Shown here: positions 45,560 through 57,078 of the stretch, piece by piece
Numbering within the stretch: the first letter of the stretch is position 1
Layout: every line of letters starts with the position of its first letter
Assembly (NCBI RefSeq): GCF_020080835.1
Contig: NC_058164.1
Span: 17,788,688 to 17,852,687, forward strand
Length of the DNA: 64,000 nucleotides
Direction of reading: 5' to 3'
Source: Cotesia glomerata
Lineage: Eukaryota > Arthropoda > Insecta > Hymenoptera > Braconidae
Position numbers and translations under genes: made by a program
The notes under the pieces: generated by a model
The model's database searches: none
What the model saw: the letters and a program-made list of their open reading frames with translations, nothing else
Told to the model about the DNA's origin: nothing

Positions 45560-46130
45560 TTTTCTACCCTATAAAAGACTTTTTTTGCTCGACGGGCAGA
45601 AAGCGTCAACTTTTGGCCCGCTGCGCTAAACGAAGTGTCCCTTTCTGCCTTCGTCGAGCAAAAAAATAGTATACACTCCTCGGGAAGTAAATAAGAAAGC
45701 CTCAGATCACATGTTTGTTGACCTCGGCTTCGCCTCAGCCTTACATGTGATCTGAGACATTTCTTACTTTACTTCCCTAGGTGTGTAATATACTATTAAA
45801 TAGTATATACTATTAGATAGTATATACTATTTTATAGTAGCCGAGGTCAACAAGGGCAACTTCGTTTAGCGCAGTGAGCCGAAAGTTGACGCTTTCTGCC
45901 AGTCGAGCAATAGTATATTACACCCCTTTGGAAGGAAAATAAGAAAAGCCTCAGATCACATGTAATTGTTGGCCGAGGCGAAGCCGAGGTCAACAAACAT
46001 GTGATCTGAGGTTTTCTTTTTTATTTCCCAAGGGCTGTATAATATTTTTTTGTCCGAGGAAGGAGGAAAGCGGCAACTTTGTTTAGCGCAGTGAGACCAA
46101 AGTTGCCACTTTCCGCCCAGAGGGCAAAAA
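45560..46130. repeat. hairpin cluster with GCTCGAC and ATGTGATCTGAG motifs
   Basis: Nested inverted repeats: GCTCGACGGGCAGAAAGCGT opposite its near-complement at 45880-45905; CCTCAGATCACATGT opposite ACATGTGATCTGAG twice; TAGTATATACTATT palindromes near 45800-45835. It looks like two or three copies of one miniature element. The mirror is at 60535-60870. Confidence 0.75.
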
Positions 46131-46936
46131 AAAAATTTTTTTTTATTAAATCAAAGAAAAACTTTAATTTTTTTTTAATAGCTATAAATTTTTTAATATT
46201 CGACCTAATGGGGCGTTTTTTTTTCTTTTTTTTCAAATGCAATTTATTAAATACATTACATCAAAATTATTTTAACTTTCTTTCAATATTATTTATATTA
46301 TTTTTAAACAGTTTAAAAAAAAATTATAATTATCAGATATTACCTTATTTCAATACAAGTTTTTAAATTTCATATTCAGAATTAATATAAAATCAATCAA
46401 GAGTTGAATTTTTTTTTTCTTAATAAATAAAAATCTTAAAACAAAATAAACATTAAAAACACCATAAAATGTTTTTAAATATCTATTCACAATATTTCCG
46501 AAGTTTTCAGACAAGGAGACCTGCGTTTATCGATCCTTTAAACATTAGTTGTAATTTATATTAATTACAATTGCAATTACAAATTAATAACTAATAATCG
46601 GTAATTAATTTAATATACAACTAAGCACCCTTGATCTCGCTACAAATCTATAAAAATTTATTTACATAAGTTATTTGTTTATAAATACATATTTTTATTT
46701 GTATAAGAAAAAACATCCACCGTGATCAATACAAAAAGAAACAAAGAAATCTTCATGATCAAAATAACGCAATAAATATGTCTTGAGATTGACCCTCAAA
46801 AACAAAAAGTAACCAACTAATTAACAATAATAAATTAATTAATTTATTAATTAATTAATAAGTATGACACCAACTTTTGTTTTATTAATTCATAGTTTTA
46901 AAATAAGTCACACTCTTTTAATACCTATTTCACAAA

Positions 46937-47167
46937 GTAAAAGACCCAGTTATTGACACTGAACTAGTTATTGACACTTTTATTTTAGTTATTGGCAATT
47001 TTATTTTAATTAAATAAAACAAATCGACTCCAACAAATAAATTAATATAATTGTTGAATTATAAATTTTTAGATAATTGATTTTAAAGAACATTTTATTT
47101 CTTTAATTAGAATAAAATTGCAAGTGTCAATCAACTAGGCCAGTGTCAATAACTGGGTCTTTTACTT
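46937..47167. mobile_element. 230 bp MITE, GTAAAAGACCCAG ends
   Basis: Ends AAAGTAAAAGACCCAGTTAT and ATAACTGGGTCTTTTACTTT with TTGACACT repeated inside each end. The mirror copy is at 58510-58742. Single diverged ends are at 49521 and 62812-62865. Confidence 0.8.
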
Positions 47168-47276
47168 TAATTGTGTCAAAAAAAATAAAATAAAATTCTT
47201 GTTTTCAATGTCTTGCGTAAAGAATTTTTTAACATATCCAGAGGAAATATGTACATATATCCGTAGTATAAATAAT

Positions 47277-48360
47277 ATATTTGGAGATTAAGAAAGGAAG
47301 CTTATGGAATTCATAGGGTACACTATACAGAAGATTTCTAGACCCATAATCGATAAATCAACCCCATGAACACCGAGTAACAGCCCATAGAAGGAGTTTT
47401 TTGACTAACTTGACTAAAATTTGAATTTAATAAATTCCATTCTTGGTGTACACTGGAGATTAAGGAACAAAACTCATGGAAATCATAGAGTAGACTCTAC
47501 AAAAAATTTCTAGACCTATATTTCATCGATCCATGCCCTGGACACTGAGTAATAGCCCTATAAGAGGCAAAATTTTACATATTTGACAGGAAGTTGATGT
47601 ATAAAAGTTCATTTCTCGGTGTCCACTAAAAATTAAGAAAGAAAACTTATAAAAATTTTCGCGTAGACTCTATAAAAAATTTCCAGACCCGTAATTGATC
47701 GATCAACCCCATAAACACCGAGTATCAGCCCCATCAGTGGCGTTTTTTGACTTATATGTGAAAAATTCGACCTTAAAAAATTCAATCTCCGGTGTCCACT
47801 TGAGATTAAGAAAGGAAACTCACGGAAATTATAGAGTTAACTCTACTAAAGATTTCCAGACCTATAATTGATCGATCAACCCCATCGACACCGAGTCACA
47901 GCCCCATAAAAGGCATTTTTTGACGTATTTGTCAGAATTTCGACTTTAAAAATTCAATTCTCGGTGTTGTCTGGAGATTAGGAAAGGAAACTCACAGAAA
48001 TTATAGAGTAGATTATATAGGAGATTTCCAGATCCATAATTGATAAATCAACCCCACGGACACCGAGTAACAGCCCTAAGTATAGGGCCTAAAACACTAG
48101 TTTTAACTTATCTGACAGAAATTTGACTGTTAAAAATTTAATCTTTGGTTTTTACTCGAAATTAAGAAAATAAACTTTAAAATATTGTAGAAGGGACTAT
48201 ACAGAAGATTTCCAAATTCATAATGAATCGATTAACCTTAAAGACACTGAGTATCAGCCCCATAAGATGCGAATTTTGTCATATTTGAGAGAAATTTAAC
48301 TTTTTAAAATTCAATTCTCGGTATCCACTGGAAATTAAGAAAGGAAATCCGTGGAAATCA
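47277..48360. repeat. tandem array of ~174 bp units, six copies
   Basis: Unit starts at about 47281, 47454, 47628, 47805, 47978, 48157 and 48332. Each has GAGATTAAGAAAGGAAACTC, CATAGAGTAGACTCTA, ATCGATCAACCCCATGGACA and CACCGAGTAACAGCCCC. Copies differ by roughly 10-20%, so the array is not freshly made. It continues in inverted orientation at 57080-57297 and 58043-58400. Confidence 0.9.
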
Positions 48361-48362
48361 TA

Positions 48363-48854
48363 CACTGAAAAAAAAGTATTTTGATAATCACAATACTTGG
48401 TATTTTGATAATCAAAATATTAAGTATTGTGATTATCAAAATATAAGTCAGTTCAAGACCTATACTCTACGCAGTAAACTATAATATATGCGCTGTCACT
48501 GCTATCGACGTTTTAACACTAACAGTCAGTTTATTTGATTGACGCACTGGTAAAAATCGAATTCCACTAATATTAATTATATTAGCTTGAAAAAAATTTA
48601 TTATTACACTTTCAATTTTAATTATAATTTGTTTTGTTAGCTTTATAAGTCAATTGATTTGTGCCAGTAAAGTGAGGTTATAAACTTCTAATAGTCTGTT
48701 ACATTGGTATACTGATAATCAGTATGCCTAGGTATTGTGATAATCAGTATACTTATTGTGATAATCAAAATACCACATATTCTTAGTAGCACAATACCAA
48801 GTATTCTGATCATTAAAAAAATATCCTTAGTAGCAAAATACTTTTTTCTCAGTG
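48363..48854. mobile_element. CACTG-type TIR element, 492 bp, TA duplication
   Basis: Ends CACTGAAAAAAAAGTATTTTG and CAAAATACTTTTTTCTCAGTG, flanked by TA (48361-48362, 48855-48856), and inserted in a 174 bp unit whose uninterrupted siblings read AAATCATAGAGTAGACT. Internal motif ATTATCAAAATAC occurs repeatedly in both orientations near both ends. No coding. Subterminal repeats plus CACTG ends point to the CACTA/Mirage/Chapaev group. Confidence 0.85.
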
Positions 48855-48856
48855 TA

Positions 48857-48998
48857 GAGCTTGTTTAGCCGAACTAAGTCCTGAGTAAACTTAGTTAGCC
48901 TAAGTATAGTCAAAGCATTCCCTGCTATACATATATATATATCTACTACACTATACATATCTTACTAAGTTTACTCGTAAGTTCGGCTGAACACGCTC
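48857..48998. mobile_element. 142 bp MITE next to the CACTG element
   Basis: Ends GAGCTTGTTTAGCCGAACT and AGTTCGGCTGAACACGCTC, with AGTAAACTTAG inverted inside. The 174 bp unit resumes afterwards (GTGTAGACTCTGTAAAAATT). Confidence 0.75.
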
Positions 48999-49034
48999 AT
49001 AGTGTAGACTCTGTAAAAATTTTTCAGACTCATA

Positions 49035-49205
49035 CACGGAAAAAAAAACTGTAGCTGCTACAGGTCTTAGGCGTGTAGCAGCTACAAGCGTGGGCCTGTT
49101 GGGGCTACAAGCGTGGGCTTGTTGCAGCTACAGGCGTGGTCCTGTGGTAGCTACATGCCTAGTTTTGTAGCAACTATAGGTTTAACCTTCTTGCAGCTAA
49201 TCCTA
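49035..49205. mobile_element. CACGG end with TGTAGCTGCTACA repeats
   Basis: Preceded by TA, starts CACGGAAAAAAAAACTGTAG, then six to eight copies of a palindromic motif (GTAGCTGCTACAGG, GTTGCAGCTACAGGCG). No matching right end was found, so this is a single end of a truncated or rearranged element. Confidence 0.6.
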
Positions 49206-49863
49206 GCCCTAACACAGATACAGAGATAACTCTGTCACATTTACTTAGTAGTTATTTAATGATATTCATATAAAAATATTTGGCTTGCAGTATTTTTAGC
49301 TTGGGTCAGCTGATTTAAGGACGGTTTCTGAGTTGTAACTACTTCTCTGAGTTGAAAAAATGTGATTGAGTCTTAAAAATCGACTTAATTAAAATTTTTG
49401 AAATTATTCTGAAAATCAACATAATAACATCAATTATAAGTTTTTTATATAGATCAGCTGATAGTTAATTTGTTAATATGATAAAACTCATCTTACAACT
49501 AAGTTTCATTATCTTGTGAACAATTTATCGGGTCTTTTACTTTACTGCAATATTGATCTTGGACTAAAAGACGTGATTGCATGTATTTGGAATTTTAACC
49601 TTAGACTGGTCAACGTATGAGCGTGACGCCGCGCTCAAATATATTTTTTTATTATAGGGGAAGGAGGGAGGGGGGCAAAATGGGCCCCTTAAGAAAAAAA
49701 TGTTGACATCCTTAGTGTTTCCCGGGAAAAAATGAATTTGCCTAATCATATATAAATATATATAATCACTTATATATAATTAGACCTGAAAATTGGCCAG
49801 TTCTAATCATATATAATTAGATATAATTATATATAATTATTTCTATAAAAATAAAAAAAATTT

Positions 49864-49935
49864 ACCGTGAGCGGGGATCGAACCGGGGACCTGACGCTTC
49901 AAAGACTAACACGCTACCCGATTACCTACAAGACT
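49864..49935 (-). ncRNA. tRNA-like sequence in the CCCGGG element
   Basis: Minus strand: box A region GGGTAGCGTGTTAGTC, box B GGTTCGATCCC, followed at once by T8 (AAATTTTTTTT). Acceptor and T stems pair poorly, so this is a tRNA-derived sequence, not a working gene. Confidence 0.55.
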
Positions 49936-51179
49936 TACTGGAAAAGTAAAGTTTGAAATACCTACAACTAATGAGAATCGAATATATAATCGATTTTTAT
50001 AAGTTAAATTAATTTATACAGTTCCATTATTTCATCCACAAAAAACTATAGTTTAAAAAATTATTAATCATTGGAGTAGCAGACTCTGAGATAAAAACAG
50101 AGAACTTTTTACAGTAATTACAAAATGCATATATAATTATATATGATTCATATATAATTATATATGATTCATATATAATTATATATGATTCATATATAGT
50201 TATATATGATTCATATATAATTATATATGATTTCCGTATAGTTACACTGATATTGATAGAAGGATTTGTTTATATTTAATGAGCTCTATTAACTGTTAAT
50301 AAGTGATTTTTTAACATCATGGGATTTAATATATATTTATTACCAGTTAATAAATTATTTATTAAATACGATTTATTAAATGTTAATAAATATTTGTTAA
50401 CAGTTAACAAATATTTATTTAAAATCAAAAGCAAAAATAGCAATTTTCTTTTGACATTTTTTGTAACCCGACAACTGGGATACATAACTGTAACACATGA
50501 CAATAATTCAAATCACTAAATAAATTAACGTTTAGAATATTTAAAAATTTAAAAGATCATTATGAGCTGTGATAGAATTCGATATGTTACAATAAACGTT
50601 ATTATAATGTAATATAATTAATGAAAATAATTTATAAAGATGATTTTTGTTTATGAGCATTCTTCATATCATATGACATTGCAAGTGAAACAAATTCAGT
50701 CAACAAAATATTTATTAAATATAATCATTGAAAAATGCTGCATCTAATTATATATTATTATATATTAATAAATGTAAAGTTATAATTTACATTTGATTAT
50801 ATATAATCATATATAGATTTATATATAATCATATATAGCCCTAGATAACTCAGGTCTAATCAGATCTAAACATATATAGATTTATATACACTGTAAAAAA
50901 TCCGGAGTGAATCGGGAATGAATTTCACTCCCATCACTCGGAGTTTCGGAGTGAAGTAATTAATCACTCCGCGTAGGGAGTGAATTTGGAGTTTTTATTT
51001 GCGGAGTGATTTCAGAGTGATTTCGGAGTGATGTCGAATTTCACTCCGAAAAACATCGGCGTTCGAAGTTTTTAAAATAAATAAAATAAGGATGAATTTT
51101 CATTCTACAAAAAAAATCTCAAAATTATTAATCTTTATATATATATTTCTTCTGTGCATGTGTTTATCACTGAACTCCT

Positions 51180-52040
51180 CCTAAACGGCTGGACCGATTT
51201 TAATGAAATTTTTTGTGTGTCTTCCGGTGGATTCCAGAATGGTTCAGATTCACAATTCAGTCCACGAGAAAATGTTTATTTAATAGATTTTTTATTTATA
51301 AACTGTTGTTGACCTTGACTACCCACATGCACTTTTCATATATTTTATAAATATCATATATATAAGATATATGAAAAAATTCATGTGGGTACTCAAATGA
51401 AAGGTATCGATGAGTATAAAATCATAATGGACTTATGAAAATGTTAATAATTAATGAATGATAATGTATTTTGTTAACTAATGATGTTTTTAACGATATA
51501 AGCTCATTCCGATGTTACACTCATCAAGAGCTTTCATTTGAGTACCCACATGCATTTTTGATATATTTTTCATATATACATCTATATAATATATATAAAT
51601 ATATAAAATATATGAAAAATTGATGTGGGTACTCAAATGAAAGGTCTTGATGAGTATAACATCGGGATGAGCTTATATCTTTAAAAATATCATTAGTTGA
51701 CAAGATACAATGTCATTTCTTAATTATTGAAGTTTTGAAAGATATAAGCTCATCCCGATGTTACACTCATCAAGTTCTTTCATTTGAGTACCCACATAAC
51801 ATTTTTTATATATATGGTATTTGTGAAATATATAAATATATAAAATATATCAAAAATGCATATGGGTACTCAAATTAAAGCTCTTGATGAGTATAAAATC
51901 AGAATGGGCTTATATTTACGAAAATGTTAAATATTGAAGAATGCCTATTGCATATTGTTAACTAATGATGTTTTTAACTATACAAGCTTATTTCTAAAAT
52001 TTATAAATTTAAGACGTGTGTACATGACAACGTCTGTCGG
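51180..52040. repeat. alternating inverted repeat array
   Basis: The module GTGGGTACTCAAATGAAAGG followed by TGATGAGTATAACATCGGGA appears at 51383, 51625 and 51863, and in reverse complement at 51320, 51505 and 51745, so units alternate head-to-head. The left edge has CTCCTAAACGGCTGGACCG, the right edge GTCGGGCCCGCTAGTATATA. Confidence 0.75.
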
Positions 52041-52169
52041 GCCCGCTAGTATATATATATCTACATATTTTTTGACAATTTTTATTTATAATTAATTTAT
52101 AAAAATAAATAAAAACATTATAATAATAATTAAAATGAAATATTATTAAAAATAATAAATTAAATTTTT

Positions 52170-52790
52170 AATAATCTATATATATAAGCGAAATACTCAC
52201 TCACTCATCACGAGATCTCGGAAACTATTCGCCCGATTGACTTGAAATTTAGCATAGTTACTCCATTCGTGATGTAGACGCTCACTAAGAACGGATTTTA
52301 CGCAATTCCTAGCCAAAATGAATTTTTCGTCTACCATCACATATGCCCTCCCTCCTCCTCCTCTCATTCTTCTCCTCCCTCCCGTGCCCTATAATCTTTC
52401 CCCCTCCATATATCTCTCTCTCTTTTTGGGAGCGAAATATCATTTTGACCCTCTAATCTAAGAAAACCATCAGTGGCACCCGTAAATTATCGAACTCAAC
52501 CCCTTTACAACCACCCACGCTAATCAACCTTTGCCATGGTTACCATTGTCATGGTTATCGTTGCCATGGTTACCGTTGCTATGGTTAATGCCGTTGCCGT
52601 GGGTTACCGTTGCCATGGTTACCGTTACCATGGTTGCCGTTACCATGGTTACCGTTATCATGGTTACCGTTGCTATAATAACTGTCAAATGATTGATTTT
52701 AAATTTTATCGATTGACTGTTGGGACAGTAGGAATTCATAATCATACGTTTTTAAGAAAGAATAGCTAAATCATTAATAACTGAAATAAC
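52170..52790. other. unassigned repeat with a GC-richer minisatellite
   Basis: Positions 52190-52330 have wording common in insect repeats (CTCACTCACTCATCACGAGA, ATTCGCCCGATTGACTTG). Positions 52340-52440 are pyrimidine-rich. The minisatellite at 52525-52676 is listed separately. No gene. Confidence 0.4.
52525..52676. repeat. minisatellite, 15 bp unit GTTGCCATGGTTACC
   Basis: About ten units with substitutions. Each contains the palindromes CCATGG and GGTNACC. Apparent ORFs on both strands are repeat translation. Confidence 0.9.
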
Positions 52791-53066
52791 TTATATGTAT
52801 TGGAATAATCATGAAGGATGAACTCGATTATATCATAACACAGATAAATTAAACATAAATATTATCAAGTTGATATTGTTAAATGATTATACTGATTTTA
52901 ATGATTAAAATTAAAATGGTAAATTGTGTCTGATGCGTCTTCTCTAAAATTTTACAACGATATCGTTAAATTATTATAAAAACGGTCGATTTAAGATAAT
53001 TTCTAATAAAATGAGTAATAATAAATATATTTTTAATACCACTTAATTTGTTATGAATTTATTAAT

Positions 53067-53851
53067 AACTAGCTGATACCCGCCCGCTTCGATAGGAGAA
53101 TACAATAAATTTTTATGGTGTAACCTTAGATGAAAAATATAAACAAAATGGTTAATTTCAAAAAAGATAATGAATATAAATTTTGAATTAGAGAAAAGTG
53201 ATTGTTTGTGATGACCGGTGTTAACAGTATTAAATATATGAGAAAAGTATTTTATTATTAACATTTTTTTAAAATTAAAATTATTGACATTTTAAAATTA
53301 AATAATATATGAAGCGGAAAAGAATAGGAGTTACGGATAATTATTACGTGAATCGTTCCAACATTCACGTAACAGAATATTTGGAGGAGGAAGAGATTGA
53401 GAAAGAAATAGGAAGGACCTTCTTAATAAGAGTTTACAGAATATGCGAGAAAAATTCAGATAGCTCGGACAGGGATTCGAACCCAGAACCTTCCAGTATG
53501 ACATGTCGGCTACTCTACCATTTGACCTATCCGGTCTAGACTAAATGTTTAGGATAACATTATTATAATAGAACGCATCTCACTTCAGTACGTCATGGGT
53601 GATGCGGAAATCTGTCTAATGACAGATTTACTGGACTAATGCTTATTGATTGATTGATTATTTAATAAAATACTTTTCTCATATATTTAATAACTAACAC
53701 CGGTTATCATAAACAATCACTTTTCTCTAATTCAAAATTTATATTAATTATCTTTTTGAAAATTAATCATTTTGTTTATATTTTTCATCTAGGTTACAAC
53801 ATGTAAAAATTTTATTGTATGCCCAGCGAAGCGATTGGGTATCAGCTAGTT
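53067..53851. mobile_element. foldback element, 785 bp, with a central tRNA-like sequence
   Basis: Arms of about 200 bp: AACTAGCTGATACCCGCCCG pairs with GATTGGGTATCAGCTAGTT; AATATATGAGAAAAGTATTT pairs with AAATACTTTTCTCATATATT. The central 380 bp contains the tRNA-like sequence 53463-53536. No coding. Confidence 0.8.
53463..53536 (-). ncRNA. tRNA-like sequence in the centre of the foldback
   Basis: Minus strand: GACCGGATAGGTCAAATGGT, AGAGTAGCCGACATGTCA, box B GGTTCGAATCC, and CCGAGC end; T5 follows. Five of seven acceptor pairs hold and the anticodon loop could read GTC, but the anticodon stem is broken. Closely related to 59429-59500. Confidence 0.6.
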
Positions 53852-54705
53852 AAATATAAAAAGGGTTTATAAAAATATTTTCTTTTACAAAAATTTATTT
53901 CTAAATTCATTTATTTTGGGAGTGAATGCGGAGTGAATTTTATCATTAATAAAAATTAACTCCTTCTCGGAGTAACTATCACTCCCGCTGGGAGTGAATC
54001 AATTAAAAATCATTCAGTCTTCATTCACTCTGCGTACACTCCGCAAATTTTTTACAGTGTATAATCATATATAGCCCTAGATAACTCAGGTCTAATCAGA
54101 TCTAATTATATATAGATTTATATATAATCAATTAATCATATATAGCCCTAGGTAACTCAGGTCTAATCAGATCTAATTATATATAGATTATATATAATCA
54201 TATATAGACCTAGATAACTCAGATCTGATCATATATAGACTTATATAAAATATGCATACAATATTTTAGTCTATATATGATTATATATATTTTATATAAA
54301 AATTTAGATATAATCATATGTAATTATATATAATTCTATATATTCAATATATAATCATATATAAATATATATGATTAGGCAAATTCATTTTTTCCCGGGT
54401 TTTCTCTGGTTTTACTTTTTTTTAGTCCCTTGCCAAGTATTTGACTTCAATTTGCTTTGTTCATTAAAAAAAAAAATTGAAAATGTGGGGCAAAATGGGC
54501 CACCTTCAGAAAATTTTTATAATATGAGTTTTTCAGCTCGTTTGACTTTTTTTGGCGTTTTACTGAGTTTATGGTATTAATTTTTTTGCGTATATCGAAA
54601 TTAAAAAATTGAAAAAAGTGGGGTAAAACGGGCCCCCAAAAAACTCAATATGTTTCTTACTTATTTTATATTTTGAATTTTCTTATTATGTATTCAGTAT
54701 AAAAA

Positions 54706-55575
54706 ATTAGGATAACACTAGACCCTAAAAGCCATCCCTGCAATTTCCCGCTAACTCCATACCTAAGCGCTCCACATTTCACGCCAAAAACAATAATAAA
54801 TCAGGTAAAAAATGTCGGAATAATTTCAAAAAAACGTGTTTTTTGAATTATTTCGACAACGGTATCTCTCAAACTAATCAACCAATCAACTTCAATCGCA
54901 TTAACGGCGATCAACACGGGTTTCCTAGCTTAAAAATCGATCAGTTTTTAGAATCGATTGGTGAAGCCAATAAAAATCTCACAAATGAATTAACCGATTT
55001 AAAAAAAATTAAAGGCATTCTATGCAATTTTTCTAGATCAAAAAGATTATTTATCACTAACCAAACAATCGGACGTGAAATTTCAAAGATATGTTAAAAA
55101 AATACTTTTTTTAATCTTTTAAAATTAAATATCTCTCAAACCATTCAACCGATTTTGACGTTATTGGCGGCGATTGAAGTGATTTTTTTAAGCTCTACAA
55201 ATCTTCTCGTTGAATCAAAAACGATCCAGGAATAAATGTCGGAGTTACGTAAGAAAAAAAAAAACAATTTTTCCCAAATATTTTGTTCACGATACCTCAC
55301 ATACGAATCGACCGATTTTGATCGCGTTGATGGCGATCGACGCAGTTTTTTAAGCTTAAGAACTGATTAGTTTTTGAAAACGATTGTTTCAGCACATTAA
55401 AATTTATTTAAAAAAAAAAATTTTCTGAAAATTTTATTTTCGAGATTATTCAAAATCTATTGGCCCGAATTACCTTAAATAGTATAAAATATCTAGGAGC
55501 AAAGAAACTCTTTCGATTGCTGTCAATCCCGTTTAAATCGGTCGAGCCGTTTAAAAGTTATGAGAGGTTTACATT

Positions 55576-55669
<94 letters not shown>

Positions 55670-55700
55670 GCAAAAATAGTTAGGGAAGCTTCTATAAAAT
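54706..55700 (-). repeat. repeat family A, copy 4, diverged
   Basis: Starts TAGGATAACACTAGACCCTA then AGCCATCCCTGCAATTTCCC, with sub-blocks containing TCGACCGATTTTGATCGCGT and a long (CA)n run (55578-55667), and ends near TAGGGAAGCTTCTAT. It lacks the terminal GCGGGAAGTT and most GAGCTC palindromes. Confidence 0.6.
55578..55667. repeat. (CA)n microsatellite
   Basis: About 45 dinucleotide units inside the diverged family A copy. Confidence 0.95.
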
Positions 55701-55864
55701 AAATAGTTTTTTAACAAAAAATAATCAGCCCATTATACCTCCCAAACACCTCGAGAGTTGAAAATGTTGGAGGCCCATTTTGCCCCCAAATATTTTTGGA
55801 TATTGAAAATTTTAGGGGGCCCATTTTGCCCCTAGGGGCCTATTTTGCCCCCCCCCTTCCCCTA

Positions 55865-56284
55865 CATCTTCAAAATTTACTAAAATTATTCAAAAAAATT
55901 TGACTTTGTTCCTTGAAAATTTTAGAATATATTAATAACTTTTTCAAACATTTTCGAAAACGTTAAATTGCTGAATAAAAATTTCTTAAAAAAATTCGTG
56001 GGGCTTTCCTTATCGCTTGACCAGAGTCGCAAATAGTTTTTTGTCTGCGGCGTTGCCGAAAACACCTTTAATCTCTGCCTGTCAAACGTGTATGAACTGG
56101 CAACACTGTACGCTCTAAAAGCATTGCGGCAAATCCCTCATCACTTGGCAAAGTCGTTAGGTCGCGCTTGTTAACCAGTCTAGGGTTAAAAAATTTTCAA
56201 GAAATAATAAATAAGAATTAAATTATTTAACGAAATGAAATTATTTAACGTAAATATATTAAAAATTATCAATGTCTTACTATC
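55865..56284. other. no feature seen
   Basis: Sequence between the TAGGGG element and the RT fragment. Slightly GC-richer at 56030-56170 but without a recognisable frame. Confidence 0.4.
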
Positions 56285-57078
56285 TAGAGACTGGACGGAA
56301 TCCCTAATATTGCCTTGAAAACATCTATTAAAGCAGCACCAGCGTTATTCCTCGACGTCTACAACATCTGCTTGAAGGAAGGGATTTTTCCTCGGAAGTG
56401 GAAACAACAACGGCTGGTACTACTTCCTAAAGGGAAAAAGCCACCGGAAGAACCGTCATCTTATCGTCCACTCTGCATGCTGGATACAGCCGGTAAGATA
56501 CTAGAACGTATAATCCACCAAAGGATAGAAGCAGTTGTCGATCCACTCTTGGCAGACAATCAGTACGGATTTCGGAAAGGACGATCAACCCTGGACGCGA
56601 TCAACCTGGTTGTCGGTATAGCCAAAGACGCAATCGCCGGTACCAGATGGAAGGGGGAACGAAGAAATATTGCCTGGTGGCAACTTTAGACATAAAAAAT
56701 GCCTTTAACTCCGCCAACTGGGATTGCATCATGCAAGCCCTTCAAGAGATGAACGTACCAGGATACCTACGAAGGATAGTCGCTAGCTACTTCACAGATA
56801 GAGTCCTGAGATATGACACGAAGAATGGTCCAAAGGAGTATGATGTTACTGGAGGTGTACCGCAGGGTTCTGTTCTCAGTCCACTTCTCTGGAATGTCAT
56901 GTACAACGGATTGCTGAGACTGAAACTACCAAGAAACGTCAAACTGGTAGCGTACGCGGACGACGTAGCCGTAGTAATAGTCGCCAAGCATCTTGATGAG
57001 ATAAAACATATGTTCGCTATCACCTTTGAGCGAATTAACCAGTGGATGGACACAGTAAATTTACAAGAAATTTACTAG
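56285..57078 (+). pseudogene. R1-clade-like reverse transcriptase fragment, one frameshift
   Basis: Reads from LDGIPNIALKTSIKAAPALF through GIFPRKWKQQRLVLLPKGKK, SSYRPLCMLDTAGKILERII, DNQYGFRKGRSTLDAINLV, then in the next frame ATLDIKNAFNSANWDCIM, GVPQGSVLSPLLWNVMYNGL and the catalytic AYADD to INQWMDTVNLQ. The shift is explained by loss of one G in the GGGGG run near 56653. Both the N-terminal endonuclease and the C-terminal part are missing, and the ends are abrupt, so this is an internal fragment. The typical 5'-truncated LINE would keep its 3' end; this one does not, suggesting later deletion or capture. Confidence 0.85.

Larger units (their letters stand above)
44990..48360. repeat. left arm of a very large inverted repeat
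   Basis: In reverse complement it matches the right arm (57080-62110) block by block: GATTACC array (45040-45270), a nearly identical block 45280-45540, a hairpin cluster 45560-46130, AT-rich 46130-46930, a 230 bp MITE 46937-47167, and the 174 bp tandem array 47277-48360. Between 45280 and 45540 I saw only about one difference in 150 bases. The right arm carries extra insertions at 57302-58038, 58765-59753 and about 60920-61645. The full span is about 17.1 kb. It is either a giant TIR element or an inverted duplication; no transposase is seen. Confidence 0.8.
50889..54059. mobile_element. CACTG-type TIR element, 3.2 kb, GGAGTGA motif, TA duplication
   Basis: Ends CACTGTAAAAAATCCGGAGT and TCCGCAAATTTTTTACAGTG with TA on both sides (50887-50888, 54060-54061). 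GGAGTGA/TCACTCC occurs about ten times within 180 bp of the left end and eight times near the right end, in both orientations. The interior holds other repeats and a nested foldback. No transposase. Confidence 0.85.
49721..54399. mobile_element. CCCGGG-type TIR element, 4.7 kb, nested
   Basis: Ends CCCGGGAAAAAATGAATTTG and CAAATTCATTTTTTCCCGGG, flanked by TTT. Subterminal sequence on both sides is built of ATATATAATCATATATGATT-like and TCAGGTCTAATCAGATCTAA motifs. It contains a tRNA-like sequence near the left end and the 50889-54059 element. The ends and TCAGATCT motifs relate it to 32811-34671. Confidence 0.7.
49655..55864. mobile_element. TAGGGG-type TIR element, 6.2 kb, outer shell of a nest
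   Basis: Left end TAGGGGAAGGAGGGAGGGGG then GCAAAATGGGCCCC; right end GGGGCCTATTTTGCCCCCCC then CTTCCCCTA. The motif GGGGCAAAATGGGCC recurs inside (54486, 54621, 55772, 55815). Nested within are the 49721-54399 element and a family A-like repeat. The same end type with another motif is seen at 62874-63757. No coding. Confidence 0.65.

Noticed and set aside
46079..46366. Short lysine- and phenylalanine-rich ORFs mirrored at 60301-60573
   Set aside because: Low-complexity A/T translation duplicated because both arms carry the same DNA.
52524..52769. ORFs on both strands over the GTTGCCATGGTTACC repeat
   Set aside because: Minisatellite translation with no domain outside the repeat.
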